Assembly: GCF_002370355.1 (NCBI RefSeq)
Contig: NZ_AP017929.1
Location: 1,674,001-1,738,000, forward strand
Length of the DNA stretch: 64,000 nt
From: Latilactobacillus sakei subsp. sakei DSM 20017 = JCM 1157
GTDB taxonomy: Bacteria > Bacillota > Bacilli > Lactobacillales > Lactobacillaceae
Direction: 5' to 3'
Part shown: piece after piece, positions 10,541 to 18,828 of the stretch
Numbering within the stretch: position 1 is the stretch's first letter
Layout: every line of letters starts with the position of its first letter
Translations under genes and position numbers: made by a program
Notes under the pieces: generated by a model
The model's database searches: none
Seen by the model: the letters and a program-made list of their open reading frames with translations, nothing else
What the model was told of the DNA's origin: nothing

Positions 10541-11905
10541 TTATTCTGTAATTTGTTCAACCGCATCAATGTAGACATCGCCGCGTTCTTCAAACGTTTT
10601 GAATTGATCCCAACTGGCACAAGCAGGTGATAATAAGATCACATCACCCTCTTGACTTGCCGCGTAAGCTGCGGGTACTGCTTCAGTTAGTTGATCGACA
10701 ATTTCAATCGTTTCAATTCCGGCTTCTTTGGCCGTTTGTGCCAACAGCTGCTTAGTTTCACCATAAAGGATAATCGCTTTGACATGGGCTTTCAATAAAG
10801 CAGTTAATGGTTCAAACGTAAAGCCACGATCAAGGCCCCCAGCAATGAGAACGATGGGTTGTTTGAAACTCTTCAAGGCAACCTCTGTCGCTTCCATATT
10901 TGTGGCTTTTGAATCGTTATAGAAACGACGCCCTGCGAATTCTTTAACGAATTGCATCCGGTGTTTAACGCCTGTAAAGGTCGTTAGGACTTCAATAATC
11001 GCTTCGTTTGATTGGCCCATTAACTTAGCGGCTGCCAATGCTGCTAAGGCATTTTCAACATTGTGATCGCCAGGGACATTAATATCTGTAACTGGCATGA
11101 TGACTTCACCTTTAAAGCATAGTTGGCCATCTTTGACATAGGCCCCTTCTTCAGAAGTGCCTAATCTAGAAAATGGCACAACTTGCGCTTTGGTTTGTTG
11201 GCTTAAGGTTCTTAATTCTGGTAAGTCCCAGTTCACAACAAAGTAATCAGAAGCTGTTTGATTTTGGACGATCCGCATCTTAGCTTGCACGTAATTTTCA
11301 CGTGTCCCGTGATAATCGAGATGTGCTTCGTAGATATTCGTTAAGACTGCTACCTTGGGTTTAACAGTTGTTGTCCCCATCAATTGAAAACTTGATAATT
11401 CGGTGACCATTGTATCTTTGGCCGTTGCTTTTTGAGCGACTTCACTCAACGGAATACCAATGTTTCCGGCGGCATATGCATGTCCTTGTGCACGTTGATA
11501 GTTCAACATTAAGGCGATTAAAGTCGTCGTAGTTGTTTTCCCGTTTGAGCCAGTCACACTCACCCAGTCAGCTTCAGAAACTTCATAAGCCAATTCTGGT
11601 TCTGTCAAGACGGGAATCTCGCGTTTGATGGCTTCTGCCACCATTGGATTATCATAGCGAATTCCTGGGTTTTTAAAGAGGTAATGGAACCCTTCTTCAA
11701 ATAAAGCAACTGGATGACTACCCGTAATGACAGTTGCACCAAGCGCCCGTAATTCAGCGACTGCTGGTGTGTCCTCTTGATCTTGGCCATCATTAACAGT
11801 AACTTTTGCGCCTAATTGTAATAATAGTTTAGTAGCGTTAACGCCACTTTTACCTAGTCCTAATACTAAAACAGATTGATTTTGATATGTTGCGATGGTT
11901 CTCAT
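10541..11905 (-). CDS. murD: UDP-MurNAc-L-alanine:D-glutamate ligase MurD
   Basis: ATP-dependent Mur ligase adding D-Glu to UDP-MurNAc-L-Ala in the cytoplasm. The 454-aa protein has an N-terminal UMP-binding fold (VLVLGLGKSGVNATKLL), the ATP loop VTGSNGKTTTTTL (about 115-127) and FYNDSKATNMEAT (about 320-332). The C-terminal ligase motif is LLSPACASWDQFKTFEERG. It lies between mraY and murG, 15 bases from each. Confidence 0.98.
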   Translation of the reverse strand: MRTIATYQNQSVLVLGLGKSGVNATKLLLQLGAKVTVNDGQDQEDTPAVAELRALGATVITGSHPVALFEEGFHYLFKNPGIRYDNPMVAEAIKREIPVLTEPELAYEVSEADWVSVTGSNGKTTTTTLIALMLNYQRAQGHAYAAGNIGIPLSEVAQKATAKDTMVTELSSFQLMGTTTVKPKVAVLTNIYEAHLDYHGTRENYVQAKMRIVQNQTASDYFVVNWDLPELRTLSQQTKAQVVPFSRLGTSEEGAYVKDGQLCFKGEVIMPVTDINVPGDHNVENALAALAAAKLMGQSNEAIIEVLTTFTGVKHRMQFVKEFAGRRFYNDSKATNMEATEVALKSFKQPIVLIAGGLDRGFTFEPLTALLKAHVKAIILYGETKQLLAQTAKEAGIETIEIVDQLTEAVPAAYAASQEGDVILLSPACASWDQFKTFEERGDVYIDAVEQITE

Positions 11906-11920
11906 CGAATTCGCCCTCTT

Positions 11921-12883
11921 CTAAAAAATTAACAGATAAATTGTTGAACAGATAATGCTGAATACCCAGAAACTAATATCAATACGCCATTCGCTCCAAC
12001 CAGACATTTCAAAGTGATGGTGGATGGGACTCATTTTAAAGATACGTTTATGGAATAGTTTGAATGAAGCAACTTGGAGCATCACACTGGCCGTTTCAAT
12101 GACATAAACAAGGCCAATTAATAATAGTGAGAATTCACGGTGTAAGAGAATTGACATGGCTGCCAACGCCCCACCAAGGGCTAATGAACCAACGTCACCC
12201 ATGAAAATTTGAGCTGGCTTATGATTAAAGATTAAGAATCCAATCAAGCCCCCAATAATTGTTAAGCCAAAAATCGCAACATCGATTTGATTTTGTCTAA
12301 AAGCAATAATCGTATAAGTTGCAAATGACACAATTGCCAAACCAGCAACCAAGCCGTCAATCCCATCCGCTAAATTAACCGCGTTTGAAAAGCCAACCAA
12401 CCACACGATGATAAATAAACTAAAGAACCAACTGCTAGAAATTGTACCGATTAACGGTATGTTCAGTGCGTGGCTGAAACCTTCGTGGAAATAAACCGCT
12501 AAGAAAACTGCGCCACCCAAGATTTGACCAGCTAATTTTTGCCAAGCCCGCAAACCAAGGTTTTGTTTTTTGAAGACTTTGATAAAGTCATCTGAAAAAC
12601 CAAGTAAGCCATATAGTACTAGGATGAATAATGCGATCCATAAGCTATTGGTCAATTGTTGCAACCAGATAGCGACCCAGATACTAGAAATTACTGCGGC
12701 AACGATGAACACCAACCCACCCATCGTTGGTGTACCGTTTTTCTTAGCGTGCCACTTAGGACCTTCATCACGAATTGTTTGTCCCTCTTTTTTAAACCGT
12801 AAATAACCGATGAATAACGGCATGAAGATCACCGTAATCACAAACCCACTCATTAGGGGTATTAAAAATTGTCCCGTTAACAT
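11921..12883 (-). CDS. mraY: Phospho-MurNAc-pentapeptide translocase MraY
   Basis: Integral membrane transferase making lipid I from UDP-MurNAc-pentapeptide and undecaprenyl phosphate. The 320-aa protein has about ten hydrophobic helices. Active-site loops are [41 protein letters not shown] and the SPIHHHFE histidine cluster near the C-terminus. The length is normal for the family. Confidence 0.97.
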   Translation of the reverse strand: MLTGQFLIPLMSGFVITVIFMPLFIGYLRFKKEGQTIRDEGPKWHAKKNGTPTMGGLVFIVAAVISSIWVAIWLQQLTNSLWIALFILVLYGLLGFSDDFIKVFKKQNLGLRAWQKLAGQILGGAVFLAVYFHEGFSHALNIPLIGTISSSWFFSLFIIVWLVGFSNAVNLADGIDGLVAGLAIVSFATYTIIAFRQNQIDVAIFGLTIIGGLIGFLIFNHKPAQIFMGDVGSLALGGALAAMSILLHREFSLLLIGLVYVIETASVMLQVASFKLFHKRIFKMSPIHHHFEMSGWSEWRIDISFWVFSIICSTIYLLIF

Positions 12884-12915
12884 GATATAAACTCCTTTAA
12901 TCCACTCTTATTTGA

Positions 12916-15054
12916 CTATTTTAATTGTACCTTAATTTGCTTGACGCCGTCTAACAAACTATTAACCGCTAGACTTTGATGATAAGCATAACCACTGCCT
13001 TTGATATCCACATCGATCCCCGTTAATTGCGCTAGTTTTAGTAAGTCATTTTTTGACCAACCATTAACATCCGGCATCGTCATCGCGCCGTTGGTCATCA
13101 ACAAGACCCGTTGGTTCGGCAAAATGACACTGCCGGCTTTTGGTAATTGTTGCACGACGAGATTACCACTACCTACCAATGTTGTCTTTAGGTTTTGCGC
13201 TTCTAGTTTCTTTTGCGCATCCTTTGTTGATTGACTCAAGACCGAAGCGACTTTAACTTGTTGTTGCTTATCTTTTTCGGCTTCCTTCGTATACTCTAGC
13301 GCCCGTTTCATCATTGGATTAAAGACTTGCGATAAAATGGTTTCCGCACTATCCGTCATATTACCCGGTTGCTTCATTGTGATATATAAAATGTATTTAG
13401 GATCATCTGCCGGTGCAATTCCCGATACTGAGAAGATATAGTTGCTTGCACCAGTTAAATAGCCACCGTTAGGACCCGTAATTTGCGCCGTCCCGGTTTT
13501 AGCCGCGATTTTATAGCCCGGAATCTGGTAAACCTGACCAGTCCCATAATCTTTATAAACGACGTCTTCCATATTTTGCATGACTTTCTTAGCCGTGCTG
13601 GCTTTGATTGGTTTACCGGCTTTAATCGGTGTGATTTGTTGTTCTTGACCAACACCTGCCAAAATTTGCGGCTTAATCATTGTCCCATTGTTAGCAATGG
13701 CACTTGTCATCTGCAACATCTGCATGACATTGACGTTAATCCCTTGCCCAAACGAAGTCGTCGCCTGATCAAGTGGTCGTTCATATTGCAAGGTGCCGGC
13801 CGTCTCACCTGGTAATTCGATACCCGTTTTCTTGAGGAAGCCAAATTTTTCAATATAGGACTTCCAAGTCTTGGCACCCATTTCCTGTTCTAATTTGACC
13901 ATCCCAACATTACTTGAGCGGGCAAACGCTTGGTTGAGCGGAATCATCCCCCACCCAGCGGTCTGCCAATCACTAATTTTCTTACCACTGACCAACACAG
14001 AACCCGATTTATAGTATTGATCTGGATTATAGTGACCTGAATCGATCGCAGCTGATAACGTCGCAATCTTCAAAACAGAACCAGGTTCATAACCATCTTC
14101 GACCAAAGTATCGCGCCAAACATCACCAATACCTTTTTTAGTACTTGCATTAAAAGTTGGTCGTTGTGAGGCCGCTAAAATTTCACCGGTCTTAGCGTTC
14201 ATTAAAACGGCGTTCATGCTAGCCGGTTGATATTTCTTATTAACTTTACTCAACAGACTTTCTAGATAGGATTGCATCCGTGAATCTAGTGTTAAATACA
14301 CATCTTGACCGTTCTTAGCGGCTTTGACTTTGTTTTTGTTCTGATTAATCGAATAGCCATACGAATCCTTCGTCAAATTCTTATAGCCATCTTGACCCGT
14401 TAATTGTTCGTTGAAATACTTCTCAACCCCCATGACGCCAACTAAATCTTGACTACCACTATCTTCTGAACCTTTAGGCGTTTGTGCAATCCCCACAACG
14501 TGCGATGCAAAAGTCCCATTAGGATACAAGCGTGTTGGTGATTCTTTAAAGTAAATCCCGGTCAAATGTTGCTTTTCAATTTTTCGTTTAATGCTGAGTG
14601 ATAAATTCTGCCCGGCACTCCCAAATTCAACTTGGTAAACAGCTTTATTTTTAGGCGTCAATTGCTTATAAATATTAGCTTCACTCATTGGGAGGTACTT
14701 GCTGAGCGCCTTTGCTGTTTTCTTCTTATCTGCTACGTATAATGGCTTTTTATCCGCAGTCACATAATCATGACTCAAAACCGCATAAACGGCATAGGCG
14801 TTGGTATCTTGTGCTAAAACATTGCCTGATGAATCATAAATTGTGCCCCGTTGTGCCCGAATCACGGAGTCGCCTTCATATTTCTTGTTCGATCGTTTAG
14901 TTAAATCAACACCCGCAATATGCCCGGTTGCGGCGATGTACGCAAAACGACCCATGAAAATCAGAAAAATCGCCGCGATAATCAGCAATAAAACTTCGCC
15001 AAATATGCGTCGATTCTGTCGTGGACTCCTATGTGTCCTAAATAAATTTCTCAT
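12916..15054 (-). CDS. pbpX: Penicillin-binding protein 2X/FtsI-type transpeptidase with PASTA domains
   Basis: Class B PBP that cross-links septal peptidoglycan. The 712-aa protein has a cytoplasmic N-terminus, one transmembrane helix (about 20-42) and a dimerisation/pedestal domain. The transpeptidase motifs are SVLK (active Ser near 325), SSN (near 380) and KTGT (near 519). Two PASTA-like repeats lie from about 590 to the end (KVASVLSQSTKDAQKKLE and TMPDVNGWSKNDLLKLA). The start ATG overlaps the ftsL stop. Confidence 0.95.
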   Translation of the reverse strand: MRNLFRTHRSPRQNRRIFGEVLLLIIAAIFLIFMGRFAYIAATGHIAGVDLTKRSNKKYEGDSVIRAQRGTIYDSSGNVLAQDTNAYAVYAVLSHDYVTADKKPLYVADKKKTAKALSKYLPMSEANIYKQLTPKNKAVYQVEFGSAGQNLSLSIKRKIEKQHLTGIYFKESPTRLYPNGTFASHVVGIAQTPKGSEDSGSQDLVGVMGVEKYFNEQLTGQDGYKNLTKDSYGYSINQNKNKVKAAKNGQDVYLTLDSRMQSYLESLLSKVNKKYQPASMNAVLMNAKTGEILAASQRPTFNASTKKGIGDVWRDTLVEDGYEPGSVLKIATLSAAIDSGHYNPDQYYKSGSVLVSGKKISDWQTAGWGMIPLNQAFARSSNVGMVKLEQEMGAKTWKSYIEKFGFLKKTGIELPGETAGTLQYERPLDQATTSFGQGINVNVMQMLQMTSAIANNGTMIKPQILAGVGQEQQITPIKAGKPIKASTAKKVMQNMEDVVYKDYGTGQVYQIPGYKIAAKTGTAQITGPNGGYLTGASNYIFSVSGIAPADDPKYILYITMKQPGNMTDSAETILSQVFNPMMKRALEYTKEAEKDKQQQVKVASVLSQSTKDAQKKLEAQNLKTTLVGSGNLVVQQLPKAGSVILPNQRVLLMTNGAMTMPDVNGWSKNDLLKLAQLTGIDVDIKGSGYAYHQSLAVNSLLDGVKQIKVQLK

Positions 15055-15425
15055 TTAGCCACATTCCGAATATTGTTTTCGTTTAATTTCAGATTATTTT
15101 TCTTAGCAAAGGCATCTAAACGGTCGGAGCTTGTTAATTCCCCGATTTCTTGTTTTAAATCATTATTTTTAGCACGTGTTTGACTCATATCTTGAGTGGT
15201 ATTTTCTAATGTCCGTTGTGCATTAACCACCGCGATTTTAGTCGAGAGTAAGCTTACTAGCATTGCAAAAAAAGCAATCCCGATTACGGTAACGGCTAAT
15301 TTTTCAAGTGTTGAATAAGCTACTTTTTGAGTTGTTTGTTGCGCTGATTGACGAGCAGGTTCTTGAACCTGACTCGGAATACTTTCTGGGGTCGTTAGTT
15401 GGCGAGCTGCATTGGTTGCCATCAT
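15051..15425 (-). CDS. ftsL: Division protein FtsL
   Basis: Small bitopic divisome protein of about 124 aa. It has a polar N-terminus, one transmembrane helix (VTVIGIAFFAMLVSLLSTKI, about 46-65) and an extracellular coiled coil (TLENTTQDMSQTRAKNNDLK). Several ATG codons cluster at 15421-15431; AGAAGGA best serves the ATG at 15425 or 15422. It overlaps the pbpX start by four bases and follows rsmH closely. Assignment rests on topology and position, since FtsL sequences diverge quickly. Confidence 0.88.
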   Translation of the reverse strand: MMATNAARQLTTPESIPSQVQEPARQSAQQTTQKVAYSTLEKLAVTVIGIAFFAMLVSLLSTKIAVVNAQRTLENTTQDMSQTRAKNNDLKQEIGELTSSDRLDAFAKKNNLKLNENNIRNVAK

Positions 15426-15436
15426 AATCATTCCTT

Positions 15437-16393
15437 CTAGTCTATTTCTTTTTGTTTTTCAGCTACTCTTAACTTAGCACTGTGTGCCCGGTGGTTAACC
15501 GTTAACTCGTCTTCTGTTGGTAGGATTGGTTTGCGATTAACCAGTTTTAAAACGGTTTTTTCGGTGCCCGGCATAATCGGTAATCCCTTAGGAATATCTG
15601 GTAATGTCGCTTGTTCCTTAAACATTGTTTTGACTAAACGGTCTTCCAATGATTGGAACGTAATGATGCTAATTCGACCACCCACTTTAACTAATGGAAT
15701 GGCTTGTTCAACTGAATCTTCAATTGCGCCTAATTCATCATTAACCGCAATTCGGATTGCTTGGAAAATCCGCTTAGCTGGATGCCCACCCGTCCGTCTT
15801 GCCGGTGCCGGAATTGCCTCTTTAATTAAATCTGCTAATTGGATTGTCGTTTCAATGGGTGCAATTTCTCTTTGTTGTTCGATTTTACGTGCGACTTGTT
15901 TTGAGAATTTTTCTTCACCATATCTGAAGAAAATTTTAATCAATTGTTGGTAAGACCATTCGTTAACGACTGTATACGCTGTTAACTCGGCGCCTTGATC
16001 CATGCGCATATCGAGTGGCGCTTCTTTTTTATAACTGAAGCCGCGTTGGGCATCGTCAAACTGTGGTGATGAAACACCTAAGTCGTATAAAATACCATCA
16101 ATCTTCGTGATGCCTTGTTCAGCGAGTGCTGTTTTCAAAAATCGAAAATTACTCTTGATAAATGTCACTTGTCCTGCATCCGCATACTTCGCTAACCGTT
16201 GGCGACTACTTTCAAGTGCGTGGTCGTCTTGGTCAAATGAATAAAGATGTCCGGTTGTTAATTGTGACAATAAGTATTCACTATGACCACCACCACCTAG
16301 TGTTGCATCAACGTAAATCCCGTCTGGCTGAACATTTAAGGCATCAACCGTTTCTTTTAATAAAACACTTTGATGTTTAAATGTTTCTGTCAT
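15437..16393 (-). CDS. rsmH: 16S rRNA (cytosine1402-N4)-methyltransferase RsmH
   Basis: SAM-dependent methylation of C1402 in the ribosomal decoding site. The 318-aa protein (formerly MraW) starts [14 protein letters not shown] and has the SAM-binding loop [16 protein letters not shown] (about 27-42). [20 protein letters not shown] and the C-terminal [14 protein letters not shown] are family hallmarks. It lies between mraZ and ftsL, the universal order. Confidence 0.98.
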   Translation of the reverse strand: MTETFKHQSVLLKETVDALNVQPDGIYVDATLGGGGHSEYLLSQLTTGHLYSFDQDDHALESSRQRLAKYADAGQVTFIKSNFRFLKTALAEQGITKIDGILYDLGVSSPQFDDAQRGFSYKKEAPLDMRMDQGAELTAYTVVNEWSYQQLIKIFFRYGEEKFSKQVARKIEQQREIAPIETTIQLADLIKEAIPAPARRTGGHPAKRIFQAIRIAVNDELGAIEDSVEQAIPLVKVGGRISIITFQSLEDRLVKTMFKEQATLPDIPKGLPIMPGTEKTVLKLVNRKPILPTEDELTVNHRAHSAKLRVAEKQKEID

Positions 16394-16407
16394 ATTGTTA
16401 CCATCCT

Positions 16408-16839
16408 TTAAAAATCAAAATCTAACATATTTTCAGCAATGTCATCGAAATTTTCTTCAGCTTCTTCACTAAAGCTCGCCCATTTTTCTTGGCTCCAAAT
16501 TTCGATTCGATTGGAAACCCCAATCAGCACACATTCCTTTTCTAAAGAAGCGTGGGTTGATAATGCTTGGGGAATCATAATGCGGCCCTGTTTATCCGGG
16601 GTACATTGCACCGCAGCTGAGTAGAAAAAACGCACAAAAGCACGTGCATCTTTTTTAGCGAGTGGCAGTTGTTTTAATTTCTCTTCCAACTGTTCCCATT
16701 CGCTGAGTGGGTAACCGAAGATACAATTGTCCATACCACGGGTCAACACGAATTCAGTTCCTAATGCTTCCCGGAACTTGGCTGGTACAATCAATCGGTT
16801 CTTCGTGTCGATTGTGTGATGAAATTCACCCATGAACAT
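16408..16839 (-). CDS. mraZ: Transcriptional regulator MraZ
   Basis: DNA-binding protein of the AbrB-like (SpoVT) fold that regulates its own division/cell-wall operon in other bacteria. The product is 143 aa from [19 protein letters not shown], the typical length and start. Two tandem MraZ half domains each carry the DxKxR-type signature ([13 protein letters not shown] and [12 protein letters not shown]). The start at 16839 has GGGGTG upstream; the frame runs seven codons further, which I do not use. TGG-type operator repeats lie just upstream. Confidence 0.96.
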
Positions 16840-16868
16840 ATACTTCACCCCTTTACCCACCTCAATTC

Positions 16869-16903
16869 ATTTTAGTCTACCATAATCCCCCACTTTCTAC
16901 CAC
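16869..16903 (-). promoter_or_regulatory. mraZ promoter with MraZ-type repeat operator
   Basis: The minus strand shows three TGG-type boxes, TGGTAG, TGGGGG and TGGTAG (16877-16903), repeating every 10 bases. A -10-like TAAAAT lies at 16869-16874, and a fourth GGTGGG is near the ribosome-binding site. E. coli MraZ binds TGGGN repeats with 5-base spacers, i.e. the same 10-base period. The boxes cover the -35/-10 region, which fits autorepression. Binding here is inferred. Confidence 0.65.
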
Positions 16904-17052
16904 ATTTTGACTAAAAAAACCAAAATCTTATCTTTTAGGATTTATTCCCACTAACCCACTAGCCATAACCATTTTGCACCTTAATAGCACTGCCTATTAA
17001 CGACATCTCGTTCACTAGTGAACAACCCTTAAATAGATCGTCGAACCACAAC

Positions 17053-17083
17053 AAAAAAGGCCTAGGGCAAAATACCCTAGACC
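17053..17083 (-). terminator. Terminator after the DUF4044 gene
   Basis: The minus strand reads GGTCTAGGG, a short loop, CCCTAGGCC and then a T-run. It separates the small gene at 17100-17222 from the mraZ promoter region. Nothing else is evident in the rest of the 16904-17099 gap. Confidence 0.8.
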
Positions 17084-17099
17084 AATCATTTAATTAATT

Positions 17100-17222
17100 T
17101 TAGAAGTTTAAGACGCCGGTTGCTGCCAATGAGCCAAAAATAACAGAGCCTACTGTGGCGATTAACATAACCCAAACAAAAATCTTGGTTATCCGACTAA
17201 AAGTACTTGTTTGTTTCTTCAA
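17100..17222 (-). CDS. Small DUF4044-like membrane protein
   Basis: A 40-codon minus-strand gene with a TTG start at 17222, preceded by AGGTGG at suitable spacing (an in-frame GTG pair lies a few codons upstream). The protein is a basic N-terminus (KKQTSTFSRITK) followed by a single transmembrane helix ending in GVLNF. This matches the short DUF4044 proteins usually found next to mraZ in lactobacilli. It has its own terminator. Function is unknown. Confidence 0.75.
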   Translation of the reverse strand: MKKQTSTFSRITKIFVWVMLIATVGSVIFGSLAATGVLNF

Positions 17223-17349
17223 CGATTCCACCACCTAGTCTTTTTTCTTATCAGCAGTTTACACCGAATCAATGCAAAGTGCAACTTAGTCCTTTTTATC
17301 TTTTCAGAAAGACGGTACAATGGGGATATTAACTTTCGAGGTGATTCAA

Positions 17350-17706
17350 ATGCCATTTACGGCTACGTTATTCTTTATTCTATTACCGTTAATTTGTTTA
17401 GCCATCGGTTACGGCTTAAATCTTGTATTGCAACGCTTTTTCAAAAAACAACTTCACTTTGTCGACTGGCTACCCGTGCCATTTTTAATAAGTGCCATCG
17501 CGCTTAGCCAACCATTTTTCAACAAAGCTGGTTGGTATTTCTGCTTGGTCATCTGCGTATGGGGCATCATTTGGAGTCTAACGCGGTTTTATTACGACCA
17601 TGCGCTTTATCCCCGCAAGTTTTTCAAAAGCTGGTGGCGCTATGTCTTATTAATGTCAGGCGCTTGGTACCTTACCTTTCTCGTTATCGCATTGATTGTA
17701 AAATAA
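17350..17706 (+). CDS. DUF3397-family membrane protein
   Basis: A 118-aa protein with about four hydrophobic helices. The start at 17350 (MPFTATLFF) follows GAGGTG; an open frame begins ten codons earlier without a better site. The Trp/Phe-rich middle (FYYDHALYPRKFFKSWWRY) and the position next to mraZ match the DUF3397 proteins of lactobacilli. Function is unknown. It is one of the few plus-strand genes here and is convergent with the HAD gene. Confidence 0.78.
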   Translation: MPFTATLFFILLPLICLAIGYGLNLVLQRFFKKQLHFVDWLPVPFLISAIALSQPFFNKAGWYFCLVICVWGIIWSLTRFYYDHALYPRKFFKSWWRYVLLMSGAWYLTFLVIALIVK

Positions 17707-17739
17707 AAGTCGCACGCCAAATTGGCATGCGACTTTTTT
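17705..17739. terminator. Bidirectional terminator
   Basis: AAAAGTCGCACGCCA pairs with TGGCATGCGACTTTT around an ATT centre. It serves the DUF3397 gene (plus) and the HAD phosphatase gene (minus). Confidence 0.85.
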
Positions 17740-17743
17740 GATA

Positions 17744-18370
17744 TCATTTATTGAAATAATCAATCAGCATCGATAAATCAGTAATCGTCACTGTCGGTTG
17801 CGCCGTAATTAGTAAGCAATCAACGTCAAAATAAACCGTTTGAAGTCCAGCGTTAATCCCGGCTTCAATATCCAACGCGCGATCGCCGATCATAACTGTC
17901 TTCGCTCTATCTAATTGATAACGATCGCAGAGGTAATTCAAACTGTCCGGCGCCGGTTTGCGCGCAAACCCGTTTTGGCTAGTGACAATCTCCGTAAAAT
18001 ACTGGTCGAGATGATGTTCCGCCAAATATTTTTGAGCCGCTGTATCACGATGCGTCATCAAGAAGTTACGCCCGGTCTGACTAACCCGTTCTAAAATAGC
18101 CGCCGCCCCTGGATAAGGTTGCGGTGCAATTTGCGTCTTCGCCTCGAGTTGATGATATTGTTGGTCTAATGTCGCAAATGCAGTCCCCGTTTGATCGGCT
18201 AATGCTTGTAACATCTTTTTAATTGATGTTTGTTTAATCGCTTTGTACAAAGCATCCTGATCAACTGGTACTTGTTGTTGCTGATAAACCGCAACGAGCG
18301 CTTTTAACATTACTGGATAGGTATCATAGAGTGTCCCATCAAAGTCCCAAATTGCATTTTGATAAGCCAT
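17744..18370 (-). CDS. HAD-superfamily phosphatase (phosphoglycolate phosphatase-like)
   Basis: A 208-aa HAD hydrolase with motif I DFDGTLYDT (9-17), motif II Thr in FLMTHRD, motif III Lys in RKPAPDS and motif IV GDRALDIEAG. The substrate cannot be read from sequence; similar proteins hydrolyse small sugar phosphates or phosphoglycolate. The start ATG overlaps the dtd stop, so the two are translationally coupled. Confidence 0.88.
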   Translation of the reverse strand: MAYQNAIWDFDGTLYDTYPVMLKALVAVYQQQQVPVDQDALYKAIKQTSIKKMLQALADQTGTAFATLDQQYHQLEAKTQIAPQPYPGAAAILERVSQTGRNFLMTHRDTAAQKYLAEHHLDQYFTEIVTSQNGFARKPAPDSLNYLCDRYQLDRAKTVMIGDRALDIEAGINAGLQTVYFDVDCLLITAQPTVTITDLSMLIDYFNK

Positions 18371-18816
18371 TAATTATCCCTCGTATCAAATAAAATCGTC
18401 ACCGGACCATCGTTGACAAGGGCGACTTGCATATCCGCCCCAAATTCACCCGTTTCAACAGTAATCCCAGTAGCCGCTAGTTTTTGGTTAAATAAATGAT
18501 ACATTTTTTGCGCATAATCAGGTTGCCCCGCCCCTGTAAAACTAGGCCGGTTCCCCTTCTTGGTTGAGGCATATAACGTAAATTGCGATACTGATAAAAT
18601 GGCACCGTCAACTTGCCCTAACGCCAAATTCATCTTCCCTGCTTCATCTTCAAAAACCCGTAATTGACTGATCTTTTTGACGAGGTAATCTAAATCGGCC
18701 TCTGTATCGTCATCGCAAATGCCAACTAACAGTAAAAAGCCCTTGTTGATTTGACCAACGACTTGTTCTTCAATTGTGACACTTGCTTGGCTAACACGTT
18801 GTAAGACTACTTTCAT
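18370..18816 (-). CDS. dtd: D-aminoacyl-tRNA deacylase
   Basis: Removes D-amino acids and misacylated glycine from tRNA. The 148-aa protein is typical: [16 protein letters not shown] start, the SQFTLYA motif (about 78-84) and the C-terminal [11 protein letters not shown] motif with the conserved Gly-Pro pair. It sits directly downstream of the (p)ppGpp enzyme gene, a standard Firmicutes pairing. Confidence 0.97.
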   Translation of the reverse strand: MKVVLQRVSQASVTIEEQVVGQINKGFLLLVGICDDDTEADLDYLVKKISQLRVFEDEAGKMNLALGQVDGAILSVSQFTLYASTKKGNRPSFTGAGQPDYAQKMYHLFNQKLAATGITVETGEFGADMQVALVNDGPVTILFDTRDN

Positions 18817-18828
18817 GATTAACGACTC

